Of a DNA stretch of 64,000 nucleotides, positions 51,467 through 59,953 are shown one piece after another. Under the pieces are notes generated by a model, which made no database searches, was not told where the DNA came from, and worked only from the letters and a program-made list of their open reading frames with translations. Origin of the DNA: JAAUUE01 sp943370025 (lineage in GTDB: Bacteria; Cyanobacteriota; Cyanobacteriia; Cyanobacteriales; JAAUUE01); NCBI GenBank assembly GCA_943370025.1, contig CALRPI020000007.1, positions 33,338 through 97,337 of the forward strand, written 5' to 3'. The stretch's first letter is position 1; each line of letters begins with the position of its first letter. The position numbers and the translations under genes are program-made.

Positions 51467-52374
51467 ATTTTTCTCTGCTCAATAAGTTTCGGGGAGCTTG
51501 GTTAGGAAGTTATCTAGGAAATTATCTAGGAGTAATCAAAGTTCTTAGTCAAGGCTCTGGGGGGAAATTCTCAGGTGCTGGCAGAATTTCCGAACTAGGA
51601 GCAGCCAGTCTAATCAAGGTGGGTTCTTTAGACTTAGTTCGTTGGCAGGAAAATATTCGGCTAATAGATCCTAATTTGTTAGACCTAGCTCGATCGCTGC
51701 AAGTCTCCGAAGCAATTCAGGCTGCTTTACCGGTGATTCTTTTCTACCATGAACAACCCCAGAAATTAACTCCAGCTCTACTGTCAACTCTAGATTTTTG
51801 GCTCCATTCCCCAGAGTCTCCTGACATCAGCTTAGCTATAGCAGAAGCGATCGCCTTCCTGCTGAGGAAAAATCCTGATCCCCAAAAAATTATTACCCAA
51901 ACTGAATTAGGGTACCTACTGCAACTACCGCCCCAATTTTGGCAAGAATTGCCGTGTCTAGAATTAGCCATTAAGGAAATTACTCGGCAAACTACTCCTA
52001 GTTGTGTGCCCATTGCGATCGCTTGCTATTGTTTTCTCTGCACCCCGGAAGATTTTAGTTTAAGTATCAGGAGAGCAAAGATAGCCCCTCAACCAGAACT
52101 AGTTACTCCCTTAGTAGGAATTTTATCTGGGGCTTACAATGGCTTGGGTGGGATTCCCTTTAATTGGTATGCAGAGTCTCAAAATTTATCTGAAACCTCA
52201 TCGCTAAAATCCTCGATCGCCCCTTTGCCGAATTCTTCTACACATGTCTTGATCGGTGATGCTCAATATCAACTGATAGACCAACTATTTGCTGTCTGGG
52301 CTGGGCATTACCAAACATCCTTAAATACTATATCTTGGCAAAACCAAATGGTAACTGCTCCCACCTCAAAATAA
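51463..52374 (+). CDS. ADP-ribosylglycohydrolase-like protein, catalytic residues lost
   Basis: The fold is that of DraG/ADP-ribosylglycohydrolases, which remove ADP-ribose from proteins using two metal ions. The start LLNKFRGAWLGSYLGNYLG aligns with the family's RGxLLGxAxGDALG but reads N in place of the metal-binding D, and GILSGAYNGLGGIPFNW matches the C-terminal GAxAGAYYGxxAIP while the preceding DTD metal triad is absent (PELVTP). It is therefore probably a non-catalytic member, a form seen in cyanobacteria. The start at 51463 overlaps the aroQ stop; an ATG at 51442 is in frame but less likely. Its function beside aroQ is unknown. Confidence 0.72.
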   Translation: MNFSLLNKFRGAWLGSYLGNYLGVIKVLSQGSGGKFSGAGRISELGAASLIKVGSLDLVRWQENIRLIDPNLLDLARSLQVSEAIQAALPVILFYHEQPQKLTPALLSTLDFWLHSPESPDISLAIAEAIAFLLRKNPDPQKIITQTELGYLLQLPPQFWQELPCLELAIKEITRQTTPSCVPIAIACYCFLCTPEDFSLSIRRAKIAPQPELVTPLVGILSGAYNGLGGIPFNWYAESQNLSETSSLKSSIAPLPNSSTHVLIGDAQYQLIDQLFAVWAGHYQTSLNTISWQNQMVTAPTSK

Positions 52375-52552
52375 ACTATAACAATTCTAATTCCTTCACT
52401 ACATAGGCTCAACGCTCATAACCAAGTGTCAACTCTGAAAACCTCCCCAATTTTGTCGCAGCTAGAAATTGTTCCTGCTTATTATGACTTGGATACTGGT
52501 GTTGTCCAAATCCTCGAACCGCCAAAAGCCTAGGTATGATAGGATTTGCGAA

Positions 52553-52660
52553 CTATAGCAAGCATCATTCTAGTTATATCAAATCAAGAAAAGGCGCTAA
52601 CTCTAGAGAGCTAGAAGAGGCGCACCCTTCGGGTGCGCCTCTTCTAGCTTTAGGATTGCT
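52553..52660. repeat. TATAGCAAG-started element with hairpin
   Basis: It starts with tatagcaagcatcattctag, as at 2501, and ends with taggattgct. Inside is the hairpin gctagaagaggcgcaccc/gggtgcgcctcttctagc (52610-52648). Its right end abuts the minus-strand binding-protein gene's 3' end. Confidence 0.6.
52610..52648 (-). terminator. Strong hairpin, likely terminator of the BMP-type gene
   Basis: A 17-bp perfect stem with a short ttcg-type loop lies 21 bp downstream of the stop of the minus-strand gene. There is no long T-run, so it may also be just part of the repeat. Confidence 0.5.
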
Positions 52661-52668
52661 TGATCAGC

Positions 52669-53763
52669 TTATTTCGTACTGCCAGTGACTTTAGGATCGG
52701 CTTTGACGGCGGTCTCTGCTGCTTTTACCTTGTCTTTGCATTTTGCGTCAATTTTCGTATCCCATTCATGATAAGGAGCCAAGCCTAAGCCACCATTAGC
52801 TAGGGTAGAGAGTTGAATTCCCGGCTTCAGACTGCCTGCGGCAAAGTCTTTCACCGCAGTGTTTACTGCCACATCCATATTTTTAGCAGCGCTGGTAATT
52901 AGGGCAGATTTTACTTCTGGGTAGGTGAGGTATTGATCCACATCCACACCGATCGCTTTCTTGTTCGCCTCCTTCGCCGCCAACAAACCACCATTCCCGG
53001 TGCTACCTCCAGCCCCAAAAATCACATCTGCACCTTGGCTGATAAAATTCTGCCCGACGGATTTTCCAGTAGCTGGGTCTTCAAAGCTGGGGATATATTG
53101 TTTCAGTACCGTCACATTAGGGTTAGCAAATTTTGCCCCACTAGCATAGCCGTTGACAAATTTTTGGACTGGGGGAATTTCCATCCCCGCTACAACGGCA
53201 ATTTTGCCACTTTCACTGACACATCCCGCCAAAGCTCCGGCAAGGAAGGCAACCTGATCTTCAGCAAAAACTAAACTGGTGACATTTTTCAGATCCTTAG
53301 CGTAGGGATCGGAGCCATCTTTTTCTGGCGGGTAAGCCACATCCACGATCGCAAACTTGACATTAGGGTATTTCTTAGCCATCGCCGCCGTTGCATCAGC
53401 CATCAAAAATCCCACAGTAATCACTAAACCCGCTCCTTCATTGACTTGGGTTTCAATATTTTTCTCAAAATCGCTGGTAGATGCTGCCACCACGTAGGAG
53501 AAATCTAAACCAGCGGCTTTGGCTGCTTCCCTAGCTCCCTTGAGGCTATATTCATTGAAGGATTTATCGTTTTCTGAGCGATCGAGGACAATACCTACCT
53601 TCTTCTTGGCAGTGGCACTAGGGGCGGGGCTAGCTCCAGCAGCAGGACTAGTTCCAGCAGTAGGGGACGCACTGGTGGTGGTGGGAGTGCCGCTACCACA
53701 AGCATTGACTAGTAGAGAGAGGCTTAAGAAAGCTGCGGGCAGAAAGTTACGTCTTTTCATCAT
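52669..53763 (-). CDS. BMP family substrate-binding lipoprotein
   Basis: This is an ABC-type binding protein of the BMP/Med/PnrA family, which captures nucleosides or related compounds in the periplasm. It has a signal peptide with lipobox (LSLLVNACGSG), a Thr/Ser/Ala/Pro-rich linker, then KKKVGIVLDRSENDKSFNEY, the family start block. Also seen are VVAASTSDFEKNIETQVNEG, VAFLAGALAGCVSESGKIAV and FGAGGSTGNGGLLAAKE with ADVIF before it, and KAIGVDVDQYLTYPEV. At 364 residues it is normal. ATGs at 53763 and 53760 are both possible. No ABC permease or ATPase is adjacent. A 112-bp inverted-repeat element lies just upstream. Confidence 0.9.
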   Translation of the reverse strand: MMKRRNFLPAAFLSLSLLVNACGSGTPTTTSASPTAGTSPAAGASPAPSATAKKKVGIVLDRSENDKSFNEYSLKGAREAAKAAGLDFSYVVAASTSDFEKNIETQVNEGAGLVITVGFLMADATAAMAKKYPNVKFAIVDVAYPPEKDGSDPYAKDLKNVTSLVFAEDQVAFLAGALAGCVSESGKIAVVAGMEIPPVQKFVNGYASGAKFANPNVTVLKQYIPSFEDPATGKSVGQNFISQGADVIFGAGGSTGNGGLLAAKEANKKAIGVDVDQYLTYPEVKSALITSAAKNMDVAVNTAVKDFAAGSLKPGIQLSTLANGGLGLAPYHEWDTKIDAKCKDKVKAAETAVKADPKVTGSTK

Positions 53764-53788
53764 AGGTCTTAAAGAATTTTTTACTAGT

Positions 53789-53900
53789 ACTAGTAGTCCG
53801 TCAACGATTAGTTGATGGGTCTATAGCATCCTGAAAGTTGTGTGGGCGTGTTTTTTGAGGGGTTGAAAACTCCTCAAAAAACACTTGACAGACTACTAGA
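53789..53900. repeat. 112-bp element with 16-bp inverted ends
   Basis: Its ends are actagtagtccgtcaac and ttgacagactactaga, an imperfect inverted repeat. Inside is a hairpin gtgttttttgagg/cctcaaaaaacac (about 53848-53884). It lies 26 bp upstream of the BMP gene start, in its promoter. One copy in the window. Confidence 0.6.
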
Positions 53901-54078
53901 TTTATGGTGTTTGTGTAAGTCTTGCCTTAGTCTAGAAGTTTATCCTTGCAAGATAACAGTTTTCCGGTTTGTGAGGCTGAAATAGCTGAATTAACGTTAG
54001 TTTAACTATAGTTTTAACTATCTCTGACTATACTTAACAACAAAACTAATTGACTGATGTGCCATAGCTTACAATCAA

Positions 54079-54627
54079 GTGATCAATCAAGGATACTTAC
54101 CTTTAATTCAATTTTTGCAACGATCGCCAAAAAAACACCTAATATTTCTCCTTGGCATTCCCGGTAGTGGCAAATCTGCTTGGGCAAATCACCTCAGCCA
54201 AACCCTTGGGAATAGGCAAGTATCCATCATCTCGCCTGATAACCTTCGGCGGAAACTATTTGGAGCAACAGAGATTCAAGGCAGTTGGAGCAGAATTTGG
54301 CAGCAGGTGCTCCGGGAAACTCGTCTCGCCTTAAATTTAGGCAAATTAGTGATTTATGATGCCACCAATACGCGGTGCCGCTACCGTCGCCAGACCTTGG
54401 CTTGTTTTCGGGCGTTGGGATTTGGGCAAATCACCGGAGTTTGGCTAGATTTGCCCTTAGAGGTGTGTTTGAGGAGAAATCAACAGCGCGATCGCCGAGT
54501 GCCGGAAACCGTGATCAGGAATATGCACCAAGACCTGCAACTAACTCCCCCTAGCCTAGCAGATGGTTTAGACTGTCTACAGCGCTATATTTTAATTGAG
54601 GGCAAGGGCATGGTGCAGCGACGTTAG
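54079..54627 (+). CDS. P-loop kinase-like ATPase (polynucleotide kinase/zeta-toxin-like)
   Basis: This 182-residue protein has Walker A in IFLLGIPGSGKSAWANHL (Gly/Lys/Ser), ISPDNLRRKLFG as a substrate-binding block, VIYDATNTRCRYRR as Walker B region, and VWLDLPLEVCLRRNQQRDRRVP for the lid arginines. The pattern fits the AAA_33/PNK-type kinases (polynucleotide kinase, zeta toxin and related). The frame starts with GTG at 54079; the next in-frame ATG would cut into the Walker region. The substrate is unknown. It stands alone and is followed by a cluster of family C repeats. Confidence 0.83.
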   Translation: MINQGYLPLIQFLQRSPKKHLIFLLGIPGSGKSAWANHLSQTLGNRQVSIISPDNLRRKLFGATEIQGSWSRIWQQVLRETRLALNLGKLVIYDATNTRCRYRRQTLACFRALGFGQITGVWLDLPLEVCLRRNQQRDRRVPETVIRNMHQDLQLTPPSLADGLDCLQRYILIEGKGMVQRR

Positions 54628-54651
54628 CGAAGTACCAAGCTTTATATGAAC

Positions 54652-54753
54652 TATAGCAACCCTAAATGGTTTCACCCGCCGGAGGCGGGTGAAACCATGT
54701 GCCAGAAGCAAGTTGACTTAGTAACTGTTCGCAAATGATTTAGGATCGCTATA
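54652..54753. repeat. Family C element with tacccgcc-type interior
   Basis: It has tatagcaaccctaaat and atttaggatcgctata ends, with the ggtttcacccgcc/ggcgggtgaaacc hairpin and the agaagcaagttgactta block, as in the copy at 12082. Confidence 0.85.
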
Positions 54754-54844
54754 TAGCAATCCTAAATAGGTTGAGAACTTCTCCCCCGGAAGGGAGAGAC
54801 GTTTTCAACCTTCTAAAATTCTCAACTCAATTAGGCTTGCTATA
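54752..54844. repeat. Family C element with ggttgagaac interior
   Basis: It shares its TA with the previous copy; ends are tatagcaatcctaaat and ttaggcttgctata. The interior is ggttgagaacttctc and its partly mutated complement, as at 17442. It lies 38 bp upstream of the DnaJ gene. Confidence 0.85.
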
Positions 54845-54881
54845 CAGAGGTAATTAATTTTTATCCAGGAATTCCATAACT

Positions 54882-55871
54882 ATGGCTACGACAGATTTCA
54901 AAGACTACTACTCAATTCTGGGGCTGAGTAAAACCGCTTCGGCAGAGGAGATTAAAAAGAGTTTCCGCCGCCTTGCCCGGAAATACCACCCAGATATGAA
55001 CCCGAATAATAAACAAGCTGAGGCTCAGTTTAAACAGGTGAGTGAGGCTTACGAAGTCTTGGGGGATCCAGAGAAACGCAAAAAATATGACCAGTATGGC
55101 CAGTACTGGAAACAGGCGGGAGAAGCTCGATCGCCCGGTGCTGGCGGAGTGGATATGGGGGGCTTCGACTTTAGCCAGTACGATAACTTTGATGAATTTA
55201 TTAATGAACTCCTCGGTAAGATGGGACCGGGCAGTTCCAGTTCTAGCCGGAATTATAACTACCGTCCCGGCGGCAGCAGTGGCTATAGCGATTTTGGGTT
55301 TAATGATTATACTAACCACGATCCTCGTCCTGCCAATATCGATCGCGAGGCAACGGTAAGTTTGACCTTAGGAGAGGCTTTCCGAGGTACAGAGAAACGG
55401 TTCACCATTGGCACAGATACGGTGGATGTGAAGATTCCGGCGGGAGTGAAGCAAGGCAGTAAGGTGCGATTGAAAGGTAAAGGGCAGGTTAATCCCGCTA
55501 ATCAACAACGAGGGGATTTGTATTTAATTGTCGAAATTAAGCCCCATAGCTTTTTTCAGTTTGAGGGAGAAAACTTGGTCTGTGAAGTGCCAATTACTCC
55601 CGATGAGGCGGTGCTGGGAACTTCGATCGAAGTGCCGACCCCAGAGGGTAAGGTGACGATGAATATCCCCGCTGGGATTCGCCATGGACAGACTTTGAGG
55701 TTGCGGGGCAAGGGCTGGAAAAATGCCAATGGCGATCGTAGCGATCAGATGGTGAAGATTGCGATCACGACCCCCAAGGAACTTACCCCCACAGAAAGGG
55801 AACTCTACGAAAAAATTCGGGATATTCGGACTACCAACCCCCGGAGCCAAATAGCCCAAATAAGTTTATAA
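54882..55871 (+). CDS. DnaJ-class co-chaperone, CbpA type
   Basis: This 40-kDa-type Hsp40 stimulates DnaK ATPase and holds unfolded proteins. The J domain at residues 5-70 has the HPD tripeptide (KYHPDMNPNN), then a Gly/Ser/Tyr/Asn-rich region (residues about 115-150), then two C-terminal beta domains (VDVKIPAGVKQGSKVRLKGK, VTMNIPAGIRHGQTLRLRGK). The cysteine zinc-finger domain of classical DnaJ is absent, so it is a type II/CbpA-like protein. At 329 residues it is normal. No dnaK or grpE is adjacent. Two stacked family C repeats sit upstream and could alter its expression. Confidence 0.93.
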   Translation: MATTDFKDYYSILGLSKTASAEEIKKSFRRLARKYHPDMNPNNKQAEAQFKQVSEAYEVLGDPEKRKKYDQYGQYWKQAGEARSPGAGGVDMGGFDFSQYDNFDEFINELLGKMGPGSSSSSRNYNYRPGGSSGYSDFGFNDYTNHDPRPANIDREATVSLTLGEAFRGTEKRFTIGTDTVDVKIPAGVKQGSKVRLKGKGQVNPANQQRGDLYLIVEIKPHSFFQFEGENLVCEVPITPDEAVLGTSIEVPTPEGKVTMNIPAGIRHGQTLRLRGKGWKNANGDRSDQMVKIAITTPKELTPTERELYEKIRDIRTTNPRSQIAQISL

Positions 55872-55875
55872 AAAA

Positions 55876-57402
55876 TTATGATAGATTTTCTTGGCGGATA
55901 GGAATTTGGATCACAAACTTAGCTCCTTGATTGGGAGCAGAGATACATTCTAGCCGCCCATGATGTCTCTCAGTAATAATTTGATAGCTAATAGACATGC
56001 CCATGCCTGTACCTTTACCCATAGGTTTTGTAGTAAAGAAAGGATTAAATATCTGTTTTTGAATGGCAGCAGGTATGCCATCGCCATTGTCAGCGATCAC
56101 AATTTCTAACCATTTGGAGTCAATCATGGTAGTAGAAATAGTGATTTGGCTGGGGTTATCTTTAATTTGTTGGTAGGTGCGATCGGCATTAGTTTCCTCT
56201 AGGGCATCGATCGCATTAGCCAAAATATTCATGAACACTTGGTTTAGTTGCCCGACATAACACTCTACTAGGGGTAACCTGCCATAGTCACGAACTATAT
56301 TAATCGCTGGGTATTCTGGTTTATCCTTAAGCCGATGCTGCAAAATGAGCAGAGTACTATCCATACCTTCATGGATATCCACTGCCTTGAACCCAGATTC
56401 ATCCATCCTAGAGAAGTTCCTTAAGGACAAAACAATATGCCGAATGCGGTCAGTCCCCAACTTCATAGATTCAACGATTTTCCCTAAATCATCGCTCAGG
56501 AATTCTAGTTCGATCTCTTCTATTTCAGCTTGAATTACTGGATTTGGATTTGGATATTGCTCTTGATAGAGATAGATCAGATTCAACAAGCTTTCCGTAT
56601 ATCCTTGAACATGGGATAAATTACCATGAATAAAGTTGACAGGATTATTAATTTCATGGGCAACTCCAGCAACCAATTGTCCCAAGCTAGACATTTTTTC
56701 TGCCTGAATTAATTGCCCTTGAGTCCGTTTGAGTTCATTAATAGTCGCAACTAATTCTTGGTTTGTCTTAGTTAGATCAGCAGTGCGTTCCTGTACCCTA
56801 ACCTCAAGCTTTTCGTTAGTTTGTTGAAGTAATTCTTCTGTGTGCTTACGGGAAGTGATGTCAGTCCGAATAGCTAAATATTGATAGACTCTATTATGGT
56901 CATCGAGAAAGGGAACAATTGTTGTATCTACCCAGTAAAGAGAGCCATCTTTAGATTTGTTTTTGATCTCTGCACGCCACAATTTACCACTAGAAATTGT
57001 TTGCCACATTTGAGCAAAGAATTCCTTGGGATGATAACCAGAGTTGAGGATACGATGATTTTGCCCAATTAATTCTTCTCTCTGGTATTTGGATATTTCA
57101 CAAAACTTATCATTAACAAAAGTGATTGTACCTTTGTAATCAGTAATGGCAACGATCGCAGTTTGATTTAAGGCATAGGTAAGGTCTTTTAAGTTAACTA
57201 GATTTTTACTGAATTCTAGTTTCTCTAGTTGTTGATCTAATTGATCTGTAGATAATGAGCTGCAATAATTTAGACTAGCTTTGGTTTGCTGTTTAGGGAA
57301 TAAATCGCAGTAATTTAAACCATAATTAGCTTGCTCTGTAGATGGTAAATGACAGTAGTCTAAACCATAATCAATGTAGTCAACCTCAGTGTATTTACTC
57401 AT
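55876..57402 (-). CDS. PAS-domain sensor histidine kinase
   Basis: This soluble two-component kinase has a PAS domain at about residues 68-190 (VAITDYKGTITFVNDKFCEI, GSLYWVDTTIVPFLDD, YLAIRTDIT), a coiled coil, HisKA with the phospho-accepting His249 (LVAGVAHEINNPVNFI) and HATPase (NILANAIDALEE, DNGDGIPAAIQKQIF, GKGTGMGMSISYQI). The 'HEINNPVNF' form is the cyanobacterial HisKA type. The first ~55 residues carry three imperfect repeats ending in (L/N)(D/N)YC (YGLDYCHLPS, YGLNYCDLFP, ASLNYCSSLS). No response regulator is next to it. The ATG at 57402 is chosen over a TTG at 57408. The signal is unknown. Confidence 0.9.
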   Translation of the reverse strand: MSKYTEVDYIDYGLDYCHLPSTEQANYGLNYCDLFPKQQTKASLNYCSSLSTDQLDQQLEKLEFSKNLVNLKDLTYALNQTAIVAITDYKGTITFVNDKFCEISKYQREELIGQNHRILNSGYHPKEFFAQMWQTISSGKLWRAEIKNKSKDGSLYWVDTTIVPFLDDHNRVYQYLAIRTDITSRKHTEELLQQTNEKLEVRVQERTADLTKTNQELVATINELKRTQGQLIQAEKMSSLGQLVAGVAHEINNPVNFIHGNLSHVQGYTESLLNLIYLYQEQYPNPNPVIQAEIEEIELEFLSDDLGKIVESMKLGTDRIRHIVLSLRNFSRMDESGFKAVDIHEGMDSTLLILQHRLKDKPEYPAINIVRDYGRLPLVECYVGQLNQVFMNILANAIDALEETNADRTYQQIKDNPSQITISTTMIDSKWLEIVIADNGDGIPAAIQKQIFNPFFTTKPMGKGTGMGMSISYQIITERHHGRLECISAPNQGAKFVIQIPIRQENLS

Positions 57403-57591
57403 AACCAAATACCTTCTAGCTTATAAATTATTTACTTATATTAATATAATAAACATGACTATATAAAGTGACAATGAGAAACATATAAATTCACATAAGA
57501 TGATTATATACATGACAATATAAGCAACAAAAATTTATAGAGAATCAAAAAATCTCAATGATTTTTATAATATTTATGCTACAAACAATTT

Positions 57592-57948
57592 CTAGATAGA
57601 GCTTTTCATAAATCCTAGGAGCCAATTTGCCATAGTCGCTCTCCGGGTTTGCCGGGGACCAAATTCGCCAATCTTATAACCCGTGAAGCCCAATTCTTCC
57701 TTGAGGAGTTGTTTGTATTCTGGGGCGATCGATCGGGTCAATTTCACCGTTGCCGGACGGCTCTCAATAAAATCTGGAGGTTTGGGATATTCTTCCCGCC
57801 AAGTGGGGTCAACGGCACTGACATCCCATTGTTCGTTTTCGTAGCGATAGCCAAGGCAATGCCAAACTAATTCATTGACAGTGCGATCGGCAATTTCTTC
57901 CTTAAGAATTGCCCAAATAGTTTCATTTGATAATGGAGGAAGATGCAT
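57592..57948 (-). CDS. DUF1823 family protein
   Basis: This small soluble protein of 118 residues has blocks of DUF1823: LSNETIWAILKEEI, VNELVWHCLGYRYE, PPDFIESRPATVKLTRSIAPE and ELGFTGYKIGEFGPRQTRRA, ending WLLGF. The family occurs in cyanobacteria and plastids; the function is unknown. It starts 5 bp after the end of the Uma2 remnant upstream on the same strand. Codon use is normal for the window. Confidence 0.87.
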   Translation of the reverse strand: MHLPPLSNETIWAILKEEIADRTVNELVWHCLGYRYENEQWDVSAVDPTWREEYPKPPDFIESRPATVKLTRSIAPEYKQLLKEELGFTGYKIGEFGPRQTRRATMANWLLGFMKSSI

Positions 57949-57952
57949 GTTT

Positions 57953-58436
57953 TTAATTAGCCACCTGAAAAATTTGAGCTACGGTAAGATTCAATTCAGG
58001 AAATTTTGATAGTTTCTCCCTTGGTTAAGAGCGATCGCTTTTTCCACATTGGTTCGGTTTCTAATCCGGGCTGGTTGATCACCACCACATCAGGAACATA
58101 TCCAGATTGTTTCTCCTCATCAAGGGGCTTAACCAAAGCCTGGCGGGCAATCATCCAAGGGCATCCTAAGCGATCAGCTTCAATCCCAAATTTGAGACTT
58201 AAAAAACTTGCAACTTGCTCATGGGTTCCTGTAGGTTGCATTTCAACAATCACTCCATCATAAAGTTCATAGCGACCATAGCCATCGGGATACCAATCTA
58301 GAAATTCCTCTAGGGTGACGGGGGATTTGCTGGGTTTACCGACAGATTTATCTATGAGCTGAATTCCCGATGGAGTTGCCAAGGAATCCGATGCATCTAC
58401 AGATGAAAGTATGGGTTGAGGTGTTGCTTGAACCAT
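57953..58436 (-). pseudogene. Uma2 family gene with internal deletion and frameshift
   Basis: The frame from ATG 58436 reads a normal Uma2 start and core (VTLEEFLDWYPDGYGRYELY, GVIVEMQPTGTHEQ, SGYVPDVVVINQPG) up to LLTKGETIKIS, then stops at 57996. A family member should continue with VVEV(V/I)S and the catalytic Glu. One base out of frame, the next bases read KFPELNLTVAQIFQVAN and a TAA at 57953, which is the typical C-terminal end of these proteins. The middle of the gene (about 50 residues including the metal-binding Glu) is therefore missing and the frame is shifted. The 146-residue product, if made, would be inactive. Confidence 0.78.
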
Positions 58437-58471
58437 AGGGATATCTCCTGCAAAATACTAGATTTTTGAGT

Positions 58472-58504
58472 AAGAAATCGCCGCACATTGTGCGGCGATT
58501 TCTT
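58472..58504 (-). terminator. Strong hairpin downstream of the NMT1/THI5-like gene
   Basis: aagaaatcgccgcac and gtgcggcgatttctt form a 15-bp perfect stem with a 3-nt loop (att). It lies 14 bp after the stop of the minus-strand gene and is a likely terminator; the right arm ends in TTTCTT when read on that strand. Confidence 0.7.
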
Positions 58505-58517
58505 GTTTTCTAGGTAC

Positions 58518-59606
58518 TTATTTTTTTTTGTAGTAATCTACACCCTTGTTAACGAATTTGAGAGTATAGGCATCTTGATATTTCGTCGTTGTCTTAAATA
58601 CTCCAGAACCTGCCATATCATCAAAGAAAGATTTCCAGCGCTGGTCATTCATGGCTCCGATACCTTGCTTTTCGGCATCTCCAGAAACCACAATCCCATA
58701 CTCCTTCATCTTAGCAACCCCATAGGCAAGCTGATCATCATTCATTTGTGGATTATCTTTTTTGATCAATTCATTGCCGGGTGCAGGATTTTCAAAGTAG
58801 CTATACCAACCCTTGATAGAGGCATCCACAAACCTTTGGACTAAATCTGGCTTGGTGTCTACTATCTCTTTGCGAGTTTCAATGGTGGTGGAGTAGGGAG
58901 TCCAACCGCTATCAGCCATCAGTAGAACTACAGGTTTAAATCCGCCTTCTTTTTCGATTTTGAGGGGTTCGGAACTGAGATAGCCTTGCTGTGCCATGGT
59001 TTTATCGGCTAAGAAAGGTCCCATAGTAAAGTTGTAAGGGCGCTTTTGCTCATCGGTGAAACCATACTTTGCCTTCAGCCAAGGCCAGAAGGTGTTATTA
59101 GCTGCCGCAGAGACTAAGATCGGTTTTCCCTTCAGGTCTGCAATAGTTTTTACTCCTTGGTCTGGGTGAACTAAAAGAACTTGGGGATCTTTCTGAAACA
59201 TGGAAGCTACGGTAATTTTGGGAATCCCTTCTTCTACAGCCCGAATTGCCTCAGAACCATAGCCCATGAAGAAATCGATCGCCCCTCCCATCAATAACTG
59301 AGTACCATTGACTTGGGGTCCACCCATTTTGATCATCACATCTAAGCCATGCTCTTTATAGATGCCAGTGGCAACGGCTTGATAAAACCCACCATGCTCC
59401 GCTTGAGCAAACCAGTTAGTTCCGTAAGTAACTTTATCTAAAGATGTGGGGCTGGCTGCTGGACTAGCTCCGGGGCTAGCCTTGGGGCTGGCAGCAGGAG
59501 AGGCGGTACTAGTAGAGGTAGTTCCAGTTCCGCAGGCAGCGAGAATTCCACTCCCAAGGGCAAGGGAACCATATTGAAGAAATTGACGACGATTGAGATC
59601 ACTCAT
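58518..59606 (-). CDS. NMT1/THI5-like ABC transporter substrate-binding lipoprotein
   Basis: This periplasmic binding protein is of the SsuA/TauA/ThiY class (NMT1/THI5 fold), which carries sulfonates, taurine or thiamine-pyrimidine precursors. The N-terminus has both a twin-arginine pair (NRRQFLQYGSLALG) and a lipobox (GILAACGTG), followed by a long Ala/Ser/Pro linker. Mature protein begins DKVTYGTNWFAQAEHGGFYQ, typical of the family, with GQVNGTQLLMGGAIDF-like GPQVNGTQLLMGGAIDFF and DLKGKPILVSAAANNTFW. The NWFAQAEHGG form is more like pyrimidine-precursor or nitrate/taurine-type relatives than sulfonate ones; the substrate remains open. No permease or ATPase is adjacent. Confidence 0.88.
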   Translation of the reverse strand: MSDLNRRQFLQYGSLALGSGILAACGTGTTSTSTASPAASPKASPGASPAASPTSLDKVTYGTNWFAQAEHGGFYQAVATGIYKEHGLDVMIKMGGPQVNGTQLLMGGAIDFFMGYGSEAIRAVEEGIPKITVASMFQKDPQVLLVHPDQGVKTIADLKGKPILVSAAANNTFWPWLKAKYGFTDEQKRPYNFTMGPFLADKTMAQQGYLSSEPLKIEKEGGFKPVVLLMADSGWTPYSTTIETRKEIVDTKPDLVQRFVDASIKGWYSYFENPAPGNELIKKDNPQMNDDQLAYGVAKMKEYGIVVSGDAEKQGIGAMNDQRWKSFFDDMAGSGVFKTTTKYQDAYTLKFVNKGVDYYKKK

Positions 59607-59746
59607 GTTATTTAAAGCTAAAAGGTAATAGAAGAATGTGGTAACTGCACTTAATAATTGTCTCGATATAATATCTAGGCTGTATTATACATTACACTAT
59701 CCCAATCTTCAATGGGTTGAAAAATAGCTAATAAAATTATAAATAC

Positions 59747-59815
59747 TATAGCAGTTCTAAATAATGTTGTCTGCTGGAGGTGGGTAAAACATGTGGCACA
59801 AAAATCCACCTGTTT
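59747..59815. repeat. Degenerate family C remnant
   Basis: It starts tatagcagttctaaat and has tggaggtgggtaaaacatgt like the hairpin arm of family C, but the right end is lost. It adjoins a family D copy. Confidence 0.45.
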
Positions 59816-59833
59816 TGATTCAGAATGACCTCT

Positions 59834-59915
59834 TAGAGGTCATTTATAAAATGGGCTAGAGGGTCTAATTTTTTACTCCAGCGGGGACGGAAGTTAGACT
59901 TTATAAATAGCCTTT
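59834..59915. repeat. Family D element, copy 2
   Basis: agaggtcatttataaaatgg begins the copy and actttataaatagcctt ends it. The interior gtctaattttttactcc and the facing ggaagttagac form a stem, as between kaiB and kaiC. It lies about 40 bp upstream of the kinase gene. Confidence 0.75.
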
Positions 59916-59953
59916 AAAATGATTTTCAAATGAACTCCAAGTGTGCTTAAAGT

